Part shown: positions 22,637 through 36,300 of the stretch, piece by piece | Numbering within the stretch: the stretch's first letter is position 1 | Layout of the letters: the number at the start of each line of letters is the position of its first letter | Assembly: GCA_036897095.1 (NCBI GenBank) | Contig: JAYMSP010000250.1 | Coordinates: 1 to 64,000 of the forward strand | DNA: 64,000 bases | Direction of reading: 5' to 3' | Source of the DNA: Plantago elongata | Lineage: Eukaryota; Streptophyta; Magnoliopsida; Lamiales; Plantaginaceae | Notes under the pieces: model-generated | What the model saw: only the letters and a program-made list of their open reading frames with translations | What the model was told of the DNA's origin: nothing | The model's database searches: none | Position numbers and translations under genes: made by a program

Positions 22637-25175
22637 CTTCTTATTCCGTTATTCTGGTCATCTCTTGCTCCCTTTCTATTCTATCTGTTTCTTCAGTTAA
22701 CTCGAGATTATTCCATAAACCGAGTCTAATTCGTACATTCGCTATATATACTTCGAGTTTATGGGTTACGAGATTCGTTGTAATTTAATACGTGAAAACG
22801 GGAGATTAACATTACTCAAATGGTTTAAAATTTATTTTAAAATTAATATTTCTTCCAAAAGAATTTAAACATGTATCTGTCGTAAAAATAAAATGAATGA
22901 AATTACGTCGATTGGAATCAAACTTACAACTAGTGATAATAGAATTACAATACACATGTAAGAACCATATTGAGATTGAGTTAGTAAGAATGATTGTTGG
23001 CATTAAAATGGAATTGGTTGGCATGACCATGTCATGCAATAATCATTGACTCATAGGACAAAATTTACAAGTTTCCATTGCTGGTTTGGTACATTCTTAT
23101 CATACCAATTACCATGGATGTATCTGTTGTTTCTTGGAGATAAGTGAAGCACAATTACACTCTTTCTTTTTAGTGGTCCAGCAAATGTTATATGAAGTCA
23201 CTATTAGGTTAAAAGGATTACCACCAACTGGTATATATCTTCTTTCTTCTTCCTTTTCTTTTCTTGTTTTGGGCCAAGATATTTGTACATTTCTGCATCA
23301 AATCTAAAGTTAATGCCTTCTTATGTCAGTTTGATTATGATAAGGCAAAGTATAAATGAGAAACAACCAATGCTGTTCTAGAAGTGATAGAGGAGAAAAT
23401 CTCTCGTAATCTTACTTTCTAGGTAAGATACTTGTAGATTTTGTATTACTATCTATTGCTACGTTTAAAGAGATGAATATGTTATAAAACCTATGCATTT
23501 GGTTAAAAAAACACATACTATAGTTTACCCACATAGTCTATAGACTAAAATGATGAAATAGAATAAATGATAGTGCAAGATGGTGCGTATCTCTGCAGGA
23601 TGTAAGCAAATCTACCCCCAACAACATCTAACAACATGTATCATACTAGATTCGATTATATAATTGTAGAGTACGTTATTTTAAATCGTTACTTTGATGT
23701 TAATGTGATAGCATATGCACTTACAACACATAAGCACGATAAAAACCACTTTGGTAGCGTACTTAGTCCATAGTCGAATATAGAACTATTGTAGACAAGT
23801 GACATTATCTTTATGCAAACTCACTCACTCACCCATGTAAATGAATCATAAATATGACATGAGGCGGCTTCCGAGTTCCTGGTATGTTTTATTCCTTGGT
23901 TAAAAATGATCAATTAAGGTCACGTTTTGAAATCATTTAAGAATGGCAACTTGTATAAACTTGGAATAAGAAAAGCAAGATTCCATTGAACCACTAGCAG
24001 TGAACTATAATATACTGTATCTTATAGATTAATTAGCATATAGATTAGTCTTGTGATTCTCTTTTCAAATTATGCCATTCTTGATTCAAAGAACTCAAGC
24101 ATCACCGATTTCTCACTCTAATCTGTACTCGGGCCAATTAATCTTTGTAGACCAGTTCTTTATAGCTTTAAGAATGCATAAATCACTTTATTAAGGCAAT
24201 CAAAGTAGACTATTCATTATTCTTACTTGGTGAATTTGCATTGGATTAAGGATTATTAATTCCTGGTTTGTACTTTGCCCTAGGTTTCCTAGTGGCTGCA
24301 CGGTTTTCACACCTGAATCTGTGTCTTTCACATCTCATCCGAGGTTAGGTTGTTTCCCTGTGTAAAATCTAAAATCAGAGCTCTTTTAGTCCAAACTGAC
24401 TTATGATTCTTATGTCTACACTTCGTATACAGTCTGTATCACAGTAAACCACATCACTTTTTTCAAATGTCACGTATCCTATCGAATATCGAATGACTAT
24501 TAGGCACGAGAAGGGGGAGGGGTTTCCGTTCCGTCTGCCTTGAAGTTTTCATTCCTTGAAGGCTCAAACCGAAACTAACAGGAGTTAGGACTTGCACATT
24601 CTGCATAGTCTTTTTTTTTTGTCATAAATCATGTCAAACAAGAGATGAGAAAACCAAATGTTCGAATTGAATTTCACTAAAAAATAATTCGAGGTTCTTG
24701 CCACTTGAGTGATTTATATTTGAGCACAAGTTTCTTAGAAACTCTGTTGCACATTGGTTGTTACACTGAAGACAAAACTGCCCGGGTCCTTAGATGAGCA
24801 ACAAAATCAAAATAACTCCTTACATGATTGGATCAACAGATTCCTCATCAGTGTCTTGCATGTAGTGTCTGTTAGTTCTGCTATATGGACAAGTTTTGGA
24901 GAATAACATGTCCTTCTATGATTATGTGACATTAATAAATAGTGTATGATCTTTAGTCAGTTAAAAGTCAAGAACAAGCAGAGAACTAGGTAGTAAACAA
25001 AACAGACCAAAAGATTGTAAAAATTCAATTTAATTCAATCCAAGCAAAACATTTTACACCAAGTATGTATATTTGAACCTGTAAAAGAAACAAAAGTAAA
25101 CCTCTCAGCCTATACACATTGCTTACATTTCTACATTTGAACAGAATTCCTCAAAAAAAGCAGCACAAAACTCAA
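22637..25175. other. Intergenic stretch between HCF153 and the WD40 gene
   Basis: AT-rich, no supported gene. The left part is the HCF153 promoter; the right end is the WD40 gene's 3' UTR. I saw no element with clear ends. Confidence 0.5.
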
Positions 25176-26456
25176 TCACTGATCTAAAAATGCCACAGAT
25201 TTCTTCTTCTGTATCAATTGATCAGAAGAATTCTCATCTTTAGGCACCCACCAAACTCTAACACTCTTATCAAGACTCCCACTATACAACATGAACCCGC
25301 CTCCGACTCTCATCGGAGACACTTGCAGACACTTAACAGGCCCTTCATGCCCCTTGATCACCATATGCCTAAACAACCCTCCATTCACTTCTCTCTTCCA
25401 TATGCAAATCGTCTTATCAGCCGAACCACTGCAAACAAAATCGCCCATCAGGCCTAAACACAAAACCGCCATACTATGCGCTTTCACCTCACAAACCGCC
25501 TTCCAACTATCAAAGTTCTTGTTCCCTAATCCTAACCACCCCATCACATAACCATCTGACCCTGCCCCGTAAACCACACTCCCATCCTCCGATACAACAA
25601 CCGAGTTCACCGAGACGTCCTTATGACCTTGCAAAATCGCCTTAAGCAAATGCTTCTTGCTCGTCACGTCCCTCGCCCAGGCCTTAACCTTCCCATCCGC
25701 GGAAGCCGAGTAAAGAACCCCTCCACCTCCGTTACACGCGACTAATCCATTAATCGCATCATCATGCGCCTTAATAGATTCCAGACACTTAAAATCCGAA
25801 ATCCTCCAAACCTTAATAGTCTTATCCCAAGAACCGGAGTAAATCAGGTCCTTGGAAACGGCTAAACACGAAATACTGTCCGTGTGCTCAATCCACAACT
25901 TCTTATGATTCCGCCTAGTCTGGATATAGTTACTCTGCTTCATGAACTTGCCCAAATAGTCTTTTCTAGTCGGAAGAGTGTCAAGAAGCCTGAACAGATT
26001 CTCAGACCTTCTCGAAACCTTCCAAGCTCGAATTCGACTATCTTGATGAGCCGTGAACACCCTGTTCCCAGCTGTGACAAGTGCCTTAACAGAGCCATCT
26101 CCTTGCCCAAATTTCGTAAACTGGCGCAAATCAGGCTGCTGCCAAACTATGATATCCTTGCCTTGTGAAGCGCTGAGAATAAACTCACCGCATAAGGCCA
26201 AGCAAGATACCGAACCAACATGGCCGGATAAAACAGCAAGTGATTTATACGATTGGGAACACGAAATCGGGACGGTTGAAATCTTGAAGGTGAGATCTTG
26301 GAAGTCATACCGGAATGAATTCAATGGACTCTCATCTGTGTCACTACTTCTGTCACTTGCAGTAGTACTGGTTGTGCTACTGGGCGTAGAGCTTCCAGAT
26401 AATAGAGGAGCTCGAAAGATTGAATCTTGGAGGTTTGGGAGTGTTGTCCGAATCAT
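25176..26456 (-). CDS. JINGUBANG-like WD40 repeat protein
   Basis: Single exon, 426 residues. The Arabidopsis founder JGB negatively regulates pollen germination; other members are poorly known. After a Ser/Thr-rich N-terminus (about 1-60) there are seven WD40 blades, for example LSGHVGSVSCLALCGEFILS, the blade with GKDIIVWQQPDLRQFTKFGQ, IEHTDSISCLAVSKDLIYSG with WDKTIKVWRIS, IKAHDDAINGLVA, LQGHKDVSVNSVVVSEDGS, VKAHSMAVLCLG and IKGHEGPVKCLQVSPMRVGG ending SGSLDKSVRVWWV. The insert with RKDYLGKFMKQSNYIQTRRN between blades 2 and 3 is a hallmark of the JINGUBANG family. Lack of introns is usual in this family. I cannot say whether it is JGB itself or a paralogue. Confidence 0.9.
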   Translation of the reverse strand: MIRTTLPNLQDSIFRAPLLSGSSTPSSTTSTTASDRSSDTDESPLNSFRYDFQDLTFKISTVPISCSQSYKSLAVLSGHVGSVSCLALCGEFILSASQGKDIIVWQQPDLRQFTKFGQGDGSVKALVTAGNRVFTAHQDSRIRAWKVSRRSENLFRLLDTLPTRKDYLGKFMKQSNYIQTRRNHKKLWIEHTDSISCLAVSKDLIYSGSWDKTIKVWRISDFKCLESIKAHDDAINGLVACNGGGGVLYSASADGKVKAWARDVTSKKHLLKAILQGHKDVSVNSVVVSEDGSVVYGAGSDGYVMGWLGLGNKNFDSWKAVCEVKAHSMAVLCLGLMGDFVCSGSADKTICIWKREVNGGLFRHMVIKGHEGPVKCLQVSPMRVGGGFMLYSGSLDKSVRVWWVPKDENSSDQLIQKKKSVAFLDQ

Positions 26457-26578
26457 TTTGGGTGATTCAAGAAGTGGGTTTTGGTTGGTTTTTGAGCAGG
26501 AAATTGATGGAAAAGGAGGTGTTTTTGGTTTTGTTGAGAGTAATAAAAATGGAAGCTTTGGGCAATGAATGAGAGGAA

Positions 26579-26586
26579 TATATATA
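26579..26586 (-). promoter_or_regulatory. Probable TATA box of the WD40 gene
   Basis: TATATATA on the minus strand, about 123 bases before the ATG at 26456. A plausible core promoter; a TTGACC W-box-like motif lies further upstream near 26731. Confidence 0.5.
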
Positions 26587-29500
26587 AGAGATGGAGCGGA
26601 GTAGGAAGAAAGACACGGATTTCTTGCTGAGTGAGTGATTTTGGTAGAAAAGATGAATTAAATATAATATGACTCACAAAATGAAAAAGGGATTTCTCAT
26701 TTCTAGAAGAGGAAGGTGTAACGGCTACTTTGACCAACTATCAGGACGACTCGCTACTTTCGGGCCCTACTTATATAAATACTAGTTTTATGTTGTTTAT
26801 GAGGCTTTGCTGGAAAGCATTTCATGAAGAAGGACGTTAACAATTTTATTTGTTACAGATTTGATTTGTGTGGAATAAGGAACTCGGGGGTGTAGAATTC
26901 TTTCAATTTTAATTATGTTTTTTATGAAAAAAATATATAAAAATTCAATTTCAATTGAGAGAATTTAATTGTAATTCTATATCAAAGAAATTGGTCGATT
27001 CTACTCATATAATATATAGTGCTTTTATTGAGGGAAAATGATTTGATCAACATAAATGTTAAAAGCATTACATGTTTTACTAAATGCAAGACGCATTTTT
27101 ATATATTACAAACAACACCACAATTATTATAATTAATAAAATAATTCTATAATTATAAATAATTACTATTTTACCTAAAAACATCTAAACATGTTTATTT
27201 GAACCAATCATATTATCCCGAAAAAAATCGGAAAAAAATTAAAAGAACATGAAGAACAATCTGTCTTCCCAACTGGCCGGAGAAGCTCCGACTAGATCGT
27301 CGGAGAAGCAGTACAGCTCCGACATGGAGCTGTCAAGCTCCGTCCAGATCTGGACAGAGCTTTACAGTTCCGACCGGAGCTGTAAAGCTCCAATCGAAGT
27401 TGCACAGCTCTGATCTAGCAGATCTGCGAGGACACAGTCCTAGCATATCTGAACCATGTCTAATCAGGATACGATCCTGATCCTGGTCATTTTCTGATTG
27501 TTTTTAATTTTTTTAAAAATCATTAATGTAAAGTTAGTTAATTTAATTATATTAATTAATTAAACAAATATTAATGATTACGAATATGAATTATAACAAT
27601 ATAAACATCTCAAATTTATCATTATTTATAAAATATGATTAATATTTTTATAATATTGTTTTTCGTAACGTTATTGTATCGTAGTGTATATACGTTCATA
27701 TATTTTTGAAGATGTAATAATTTGATAAATTTTATAAAAATTGAGATTTCATATTATTTATTAAGTTTTTTATAATATATAAAAATATATTTTGTATTTA
27801 ATAAAAACTGTATGTATTTAATAATTCCTTTGATGAATTGTGGTCCTGTAAAGTTTGCACTTTTACCAAGTTGATAAATTCGGTAGTGGAATTGTGACGA
27901 ATGTAGTTTGTGTTTTGAAGTAGTGAACGTGTATGGTTTTGGAGAAATTTTCTTAAACTCGTGATGTGTATCATTTAACGCCATTAATACCAAGGTACAG
28001 AAAGTAAAGAGTCTTATACAGTCGGCTTATGACCTTATCAGTGCAACAAATTGAGATCAAGTATAAATAAGTAAATAAATAAAGAAAAACGTTGGAGAAA
28101 ATTACCGTTAGTTTGTTGTTGCTTGGACATTAAATCATAATTTCTGGCCATATTTCTTGGTTGTCGCTTACTCACTGATTAATAGTCTTTTGCGGTTGGC
28201 ACCATTAAAAGAACAAAATCCGAGTTGTACTATTGCCTTTCCAGCCGACGGCCACCATCATATACGATTACACGGTACAAATGTCAAGCTTACTAACCGC
28301 AAGGAGCTTCAAATATGTAAATTTTGCTTTTGTTTGAAAGTAATCTCCCGGATAATTTCATAATTTACAATAGTGAAAAATTTAAAATAAACAATAAAAC
28401 ATAAAAAGTGATAAAATTGCAACATATACTCTATCATCCCTTATTTTCAAGACATCGATTAATTTTACTTTTTAAATCAACCAACTTTACTTCTTTCTAT
28501 CAACCTTAAAATGAAGAAATCAGAAATGATAATCGAACATCAGCTGAAGGATATAATATTTCAAAACAGTAACTCATCTTATCTTTTGTCGAACAACCAA
28601 CAATAACTTTTCTTTCTTTTTATAAGAACCGACGTCAAAATGAAGAAATCATAAACTCATTTTCAATGAGATTTGAACATACAGTAAAATGTTAGTATAA
28701 TATTTCCATCCAGTGGACTAGGCGGCCGATAAAAATATAGCGTAGGCCAAGTCTCATTTATAATTGGAGCATGGGGGGTCGATAGCAGACCGGGCCAGGA
28801 ACAAAGAACGGGCAAAAAGTGCTTAGTACTGAATATATAATTAGATAACATTCCACTAACGTTATTTTACAATTCTTATCATAATTTACACATAATTCGA
28901 GCATGTGTCTTTGACACTAATTATGAAACCCACGCAAAAGTGATGCTAATTCGAAACAAACGCTACGAGTTTAAGGAATTAGTACACCATGTTCTTCGAC
29001 TATTTTAGTGATCAATAGTACAACACTTTTCACAAAAAGCAAGCAGGTACTCCACTTTTTCCCCAACTCACTTCAGAAATCACGGTACATATTATCATCA
29101 TTTATTTGATTTAGAATTAACAATTCGGACAAAACACAAAAGCGATTGATTTAGAATTGGATTAGGAGCTGGTCCAAAAGTCTAAAGCTTCAAGTTTGGT
29201 TAACAGGACCACATATACGGACTTGAATTTCAAACAAGACAAGCAATTGCTTACATTGTAAGTGCAACATACATGGATTATGGATAGACATAGACGATAA
29301 CATTTTATAATCCTTTTTTACATAAACTATTCTACTCCAGTGGTGTTTGGTATATTTTCTGGTCAGAAAATTGACTTTGGTCGGTCCATGATAATATATT
29401 GATACGCATGCTTTCATTTCAGATGAAGAAATCTTACATTAGTATAGTATTATACATGAGCAGAATCTCAGTCTATGCTTCCCTCGCTTCACACGTGCAA

Positions 29501-30334
29501 GAGCTTGAGTGAGTTTCAGAATCCAGCATAACATGTTGGTAACCTGCTTCTTCACAAAGTTAACACCGTGGCTGAGATGAGACTGAGGCTTTACATTTAA
29601 GTGACTTGAGACTTGTTTAGAAACATAACAAAATCTTGTCACCATCAAAGGATCATGATTCATGGCAGGTTTCGATAGTCAACACCTTATCGACACTTGT
29701 GTACAATCTGTCTTTTACACGTTTTAAATCTTTTGTGTCCGTTGTATTATCAAATACTCTGTAGGAGGCAGTTCTATTCACTAGGGAGGTTAAGTCCACT
29801 GGCAAATTAGCAATTTAGGATTTGTTAAGGGCACTGACATATTTGAAAGGCAAAATAGGTGACAAAGTGTGAACATCAATATTTAGGGAGGACACAAGTG
29901 TTCTTTTTCTCCAGATGGAAATGGCATTATATAGCAAGAGGACAGGATATGAAGTACCTGAGAAGAAGTGTATGAAACTATGCCACTGCTTAGATTTCCT
30001 TTATTTTCCGTTTGTAGTTTTGCGTAGGACAGCAAACATATTCTTGAGATCGTACTTGGAATATGGAGGCATGCCGTGTAATTCTTGTTACAGAATTTCA
30101 ATGACTTTACTCCAGTTCAAAACAATTTGCCTGCAACAGGACAGAAGCCTATATAAGCAGAATGAAAATATTTAGGTTGAGACTAAGGAATTTTCTCAGA
30201 TTTCTTCACTTGAGGCAAAAGAATATCTATGTATTGAGCATTTGTGCTATAAACGTCATATATTTTCAAATACGAAGATTTATTACCTCGGTTATATGTT
30301 GAGAATACCAGTGAGCAGTTTAGTAGTGTAGTTC
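26587..30334. other. Large AT-rich intergenic region
   Basis: No supported gene over 3.7 kb. Apart from the palindrome-rich block at 27278-27418, only short ORFs without family resemblance were seen. The right edge is the 3' UTR of the BRCT gene. Confidence 0.5.
27278..27418. repeat. GC-richer block of repeated inverted AGCTCC motifs
   Basis: Within an AT-rich desert, variants of ACAGCTCCGAC and GGAGCTGT(AA)AGCTCC recur. The clearest palindrome is CTTTACAG...CTGTAAAG at 27360-27387. Probably a remnant of a repeat element; family unknown. Confidence 0.6.
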
Positions 30335-33300
30335 TCATTTATTGCAACTGCTCCTCACTCTGTCTATAATCATTTGTCTGCCAGATAAATCTTCTTCATA
30401 ACCCACAACCTGCATAAACAAATTAAATAGCTGTGAAAGTGGATACATGCAGAGATTACAATACAACGCCCAAATTAGATCAGACTTCCTTGTCATTTGT
30501 TCAGTGATATTTACAGTTTAAATTGAAACAGAAAAAGTCAACAAATATATGTTCCAGACATAGAAGAAAAAACCTGAGAATCAGTTTGTGTTTCACTAAA
30601 GCCATCATAGATTTCCTTGGTTGCAGAATCTACAGAAGGATAATCCTCCTTTTTGTCTAACCTGAAACATGAAAATGCTACATGAGGTAGGCAGGCTATA
30701 GTCGTTACAGAAGTCTCATTTGCTATCTTATATGTGACTTGGCAGAGATGAGATCAGCATACAAATAGAAATGATAGGACATTCAGAAGCAATCGTTTGA
30801 ACTAAGAAACAAAACAATCACCTGTTCATCCAGTGCTTAGATGGCTCTGGGTCTGAGTGAGGATCAGCATGCCTTTGACCAATCATTGTAGTATTAGAAG
30901 ACATAAACTGCTCCGAGTTAAGGATAACTTTATATAACACGTTACTCAAGAAATTTCAGTTTGCAGGAGTGAAAAGGATACGTTTTCATGGCAAACACTA
31001 GCCTCCTGATGGTGGTCCTGGATCTGATTAATGAGACAATTTAGAAAGTGTGTAAGAATTCACATTAACAAAAGGTCCAGGAACTCACCTTGCTTGTTTG
31101 AGCCAAAAGATCCTCGATTGCAGATGCAACATCAGGAACAAAAGAAGAACCTAGTTTCTCTGTTGCATTGTCTGTTAAAGGAATCTTAGTCCTATTCACA
31201 GAATTTTCTTCAGAGGATTCACATTTCTGTAGATGTTCCACAGAAAGTTTTGCTCTCTTACTCAAGCTACTTGCACTCTTGTCCTGATCTCTTTCCACAG
31301 ACCCAATTGAAGCAACTGTTTGCATATTGCTGAGGCCCTGTGATTGACTTGAGCAATTCACGGCATCATCCCCGGATGTCATCAGGATAGATTGAGTTGG
31401 ATACTGACTGAAGGAACATAATCCCTGATCTCGATCTTCAGACGTAAGATCTTTAGGGTAAAATCCTTTCAGATCAACAACTTTGTTCTGTCTCAGCATG
31501 AAAGGGATCTCAATTTGATGAAATTTATTATCGCAAAGTACCAACAATATAAAGATTTGAAATAAAAATCTTGTTCGCACCTGCTTGACACATTCATAGA
31601 TCCACTCGGCTGTAACTACTTGCATTCCCAATCTACTAGCAATCTCAAATTTCTGACCGTCAGCAAATTTGCAGAATATATGTGTGGCTTTCTTGCTGAA
31701 TCGCTCTGTGAATTTCACCCCGAGCACATAACACAAGTTTCTGAGAAGCAGTTTTTCTTTTGAATCATAACGAGAAACACAGAAGTGATATCCTTCCAGT
31801 CCAGGTAAAGGAATTTGGCATGGAAGTGGAGAATACAAAATATGACTGCCAACATCCAGCAAGCAACCATCCTATTGTAAAAACAAAATCACAACTTTAT
31901 AGTATTCATAATTATGGTATGCAGACAAATATATATTCTGTTGTCACTTGTAAGGGGGTCAAATATGGAATACATGAGGCACCCATACAAATGAAAGAAA
32001 CAATAACAACAGAAATCCAAGGTATGAAGAGCATGTTTCCAAATGTTTCTGATTATTTAGAAGTGCTGTAGGAAAAGTCATTCTGAGAATCACCTCTGGA
32101 GGTGCTCTTCTCTAAAATCACTTTTTAAAGACTTTTAGGTTTTTCAAACTAAGTAGCAGCAGAAGATGTTTTCTGCATAGGTATTTTTTGCTTCCTCTAC
32201 ACAAAAAGCAATAAACAGTTGCTAACAGTCACTAAGGTGAAAAGTAGTCGAGGTAAACACCACGGCTGGAACATCCAACAGAAAGAGACATTTATTTCTG
32301 CAGTATTTATCTTACATGGTAACATGAAATTATCTAAATCTTATGATAAGTTCCAAGAATCAAACCTAGGATGCACCAAAAGCAAATCATGCTTTTGGAA
32401 GAGCATATCAACCATGAGTTTTTTTTTTTTTAAAAACTGCAAATGTAACTCGAACCCCCGACCTATTGATTGGAGGGAAGCGTCTTACCAACTGAGTTGC
32501 ATTTCGCTGTCCATGAGTTGGTTTTTTAATTCCAGCCCTAATTTGGATTAAGATTTCGGTGTACGAAACTATGTTTCAACAAAGTTACAAACACAAACCG
32601 GCATTAAAAATGACTTAGATTTCGGATTCCAAGCCCATCCATCATTTACATTTCAGTGGAACGTGATAACAAATACTCCCTCCGTCCTGCTAGAAGTGAA
32701 ACAATTTTCCATTTTGGACGTCCCACCAAAGTGAAACAATTTTCCATTTATGAAAATAAACCCCACAATACAACTCATTTTCAACCATACATTAATGGGC
32801 CCGCATGTACTTTTCTATCTCAAACTTATTCTTAACCACATACTACATATTTTTCTTAAAAACCGTGCATTTGAGATATGTTTCATTTCGAATGGGACGG
32901 AGGGAGTAGTAGAATAAACTGACGTACATAAAGTTTATCATTTATAACACTAGAGAAAAACCCAAGATGTTCTTCAGAGCATCTAACGATGTGCACAATA
33001 GAAGTGCTTCAAACCTGGAGAGAACCCAGGAAGAATCAATAACGCAAAACCAGTGTTACTGATCCATATTAGTCCAGAAATCATAAAGCCATAAAAATAC
33101 AATATGATTAATCACATTCAGTTTGCCACAGCTGAAGTGGTTATCATATACTACATCCGCTCTTTTAGAAATAGAAACAAATAATGTAAAAATATGGCGT
33201 GTTTTTACATTCACCTTCTCCTTATGAAACACATTATCTCCACATATCAATTATTTATACATGGTCAAACTCATACTTTATTCATCTCTTCTACTTGTTA

Positions 33301-36300
33301 TCAAACACCAAGAACTTTATTAATATAATCCGGTGGTTACGAAGTTGATATCCCTGAGGTAGCAATTTCTGTAACTATTATGCTACGCAAATAAAACTGA
33401 GTAGAATCCATATCAAATGAAATATTTAGAATACAAACAAAGACAGCATATCTGGTGTATTGGTTCAAGAGTAACTGAATTCTGATAAACAAGCATTTCT
33501 ATTCATCAAAAACCAAGCAGCACCAAAAAATTACCATACCTGCAGACAAGAACGAATCCAATGGCTAGATACGTATGTACTCCTGACACTATCTCTAAGA
33601 TAGGGCATCACACCATGAAGCTCAACAGTGAAGTGCACATTATTTACAACATGATCTGCAACCATCTGACCTCCACCTTCTTTTACCCACTGAACTACTT
33701 CTGGACACTGAGGAAGAAAGGGGAATTGTTAAGGAATAAGGACAATTATCACCCAACTGGGGTAAACATCGTAAAACAACCAAAAATTAAACATTATCAA
33801 TTCAAAAGAACAGTAGAATATGTTTGTAAGCAATGAACAGAGGCAAAATTTGATGCAGAGGGGTGCAAACACCATAGAACAGCACATTTTGTAAAGTTTA
33901 TTGGCAGTTTCAGCAAGCTCTGTCTATTGCCACAATATGCAGTATAAATTGTGTAATGAAGTAATAAACACATGATACAAAAGAGAATAACTTTATTAAA
34001 ATTTTTTGCTCAACTATTAATATGTCCACCCTATGTAACTAATTCACCCAATAAATCTACTGACTAGTTGCAGTAAAATATTACATAGTATCTAGTTATA
34101 TTTCGAGAAACAACTTGAGTAGAACTATTAATTTCTTTGATTATAAAGTTAAGGGGTTGGAATGGGGAATTGGTTGGTTGTTGATACAGAGGTCATGTTA
34201 TTGCGACATTTTCCTCCACAGAAACAAAGTGGTAGTTTTTACTAATGTGCCTCAACTCCGCAAACAAAGAAATGCCACATTCCCATACTTGGTGAATGGT
34301 CAAATCTGAGACTAAGAGCATTGAGCTACAAACCAAGTGGTTGGATCTTCACTAATTTAGATATAAATCCAGGCAAGAATCTCGGTCATCAATAGCATAG
34401 TCCAATAGTAAATTAGACACTGAAGCATGGGGCACTGCATTAAGGGACATGTGCACTTACTTGTTCTTCAGGAAACGAGCTAGAAAAGCGGAATAATTTC
34501 CCTTCAAATACAACTGATGACTTTATATGATTTCCCCCATTGCTCAAACTGCTTTGCACCTTAAGTATATTCTTTTCTGTATCCTCTTTGAATAGGAATT
34601 AAAGGGAAAAAAAAAGAAAGAAAGAAAATGGCAAAAAGACTTTTGTTAGTATGCTTTAATTGTCATGGATGCATTTCATTAGAAGATATTATGAACATTG
34701 ATATTCATCACCTTTATCTAACACTTTAGGCTGTACATTTTTGCTCTCCTGAGTGTTGTTGACCATAGGCTGAGAAGCAGCAGGTTTCACCTGTTTAATA
34801 CCAACCATAACTGTGGCCTTTGCTTTATTAACGAATACAGGGTCTGCAGATAGGGTCATGCAGGTGGGGAGAACAAGAAACTATCAGATATCAAGTGAAG
34901 ATTCAGAATCATAGCTATGTTGATAGATCATAGATCAAGAACCAAACAAATGTAATTTATTTGTTCCCTTTCTCAAAGAACATAAATAGATCGTAGCAAA
35001 AAAAATTGCACCTTTTGGGAGAAGTATATCATGAGCAATGTGCCTATGAAGAACAGGAATTTCTTTCCTCCGGCGACTGCATTCTTCAAGCCAGGTTGAT
35101 TTAACCACGTAAATGACTCCAAGAGCTGCAAGGCTTCTCAGTTCCCTGGTTTCGCTGCAGCATCATTTAACTTATCAGAATACTAAACAAATCTCTTCCT
35201 GGATAGGAACAGTCCAAATAATCAGATATGTATCTAGATATCCATATATTAACTGCATAATTATATGGAATATGGTTTGACCAACATTCTTGTTTGCTGC
35301 ATAATATACTACTATATCCTGAATTCAAAATCTTTTCGGACAATAGAAATCAAAAAATAATTTAATTTGGGCAGACACTAAATAGAGTCTAGCATCAGCA
35401 GATGGAGAATAGTACAGCTAATTACAAACCTCAAACTGCCAACAAGGGTTACTAATCAGAGGACAAGACTAACATTTAAAAAATAAGAAATAAGTTCAAT
35501 AGTATCGTACACTGGAACTTCATTGATAAGAAACACGCATATATGTTGATCTATAATTTTATGGCATATTTTAGTTTATGGATCTCCTGGCTTTTTATTA
35601 TGTACTTCAACAATAATGCAAATAATTTAGAAGTATATGAAGTAGAAACTCAATAAGAATTCCACAGGAAAAACAATAAACAAGATTCGGGCATAGGAAT
35701 ACTGTCTTACATCTCAGAAGGGTTTCCAACTACAACATGTGTCAATTTTTCACCAAAGGACATGTAACGAGAGGCACCCCCTCGGCGAACCATGTCAACT
35801 AGAGCCCGCATTCTCGAAACATCAAAACCCACAAGCATAATTCTGCACTCAGACAAATAGAGATCGTCATCCTCACTTTGAGAGTCGTTGGCAACAGATT
35901 GATCAATAGTAAAGTTATTTTCTCGTTGCACAGCAGGTGATTCATTTCTCTCTTTGGAAGAGACAGGAGCTTCTTCAGCAAATGCAGAATAAACGGGAGG
36001 CACACTGTCATCCTGATCATCGTAAACTGGCGGAGCAGAAAAGTAGGTTTCTGAATCGGGGGCAGTGGCCAAGGATGAGGACGCATTTTGTGAATATCTG
36101 ATACTTTTTCCTTGACTGGGTTGCTCTTGTTTTGATCTGCTTAAAGAAAATGAAGAACTTCTCTGAACAGCGTAAGACTCCTCACCAAGGCATACTGTAT
36201 AACCAAAAGGGCCAATGAAAAAGTTCCACCAAAGAAGCGAAGGGACCAAATGGGATATAAAAACAAAGTTACACCAGCTGTGAGCTCAACAGAAATATTA

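Noticed and set aside
29190-30175. Several ORFs of 72-86 residues downstream of the BRCT gene
   Set aside because: Overlapping on both strands with no recognisable motif; probably 3' flanking sequence.
33331-33390. Possible tRNA/SINE-like sequence in a BRCT-gene intron
   Set aside because: Lacks convincing A and B boxes and has no flanking duplication.
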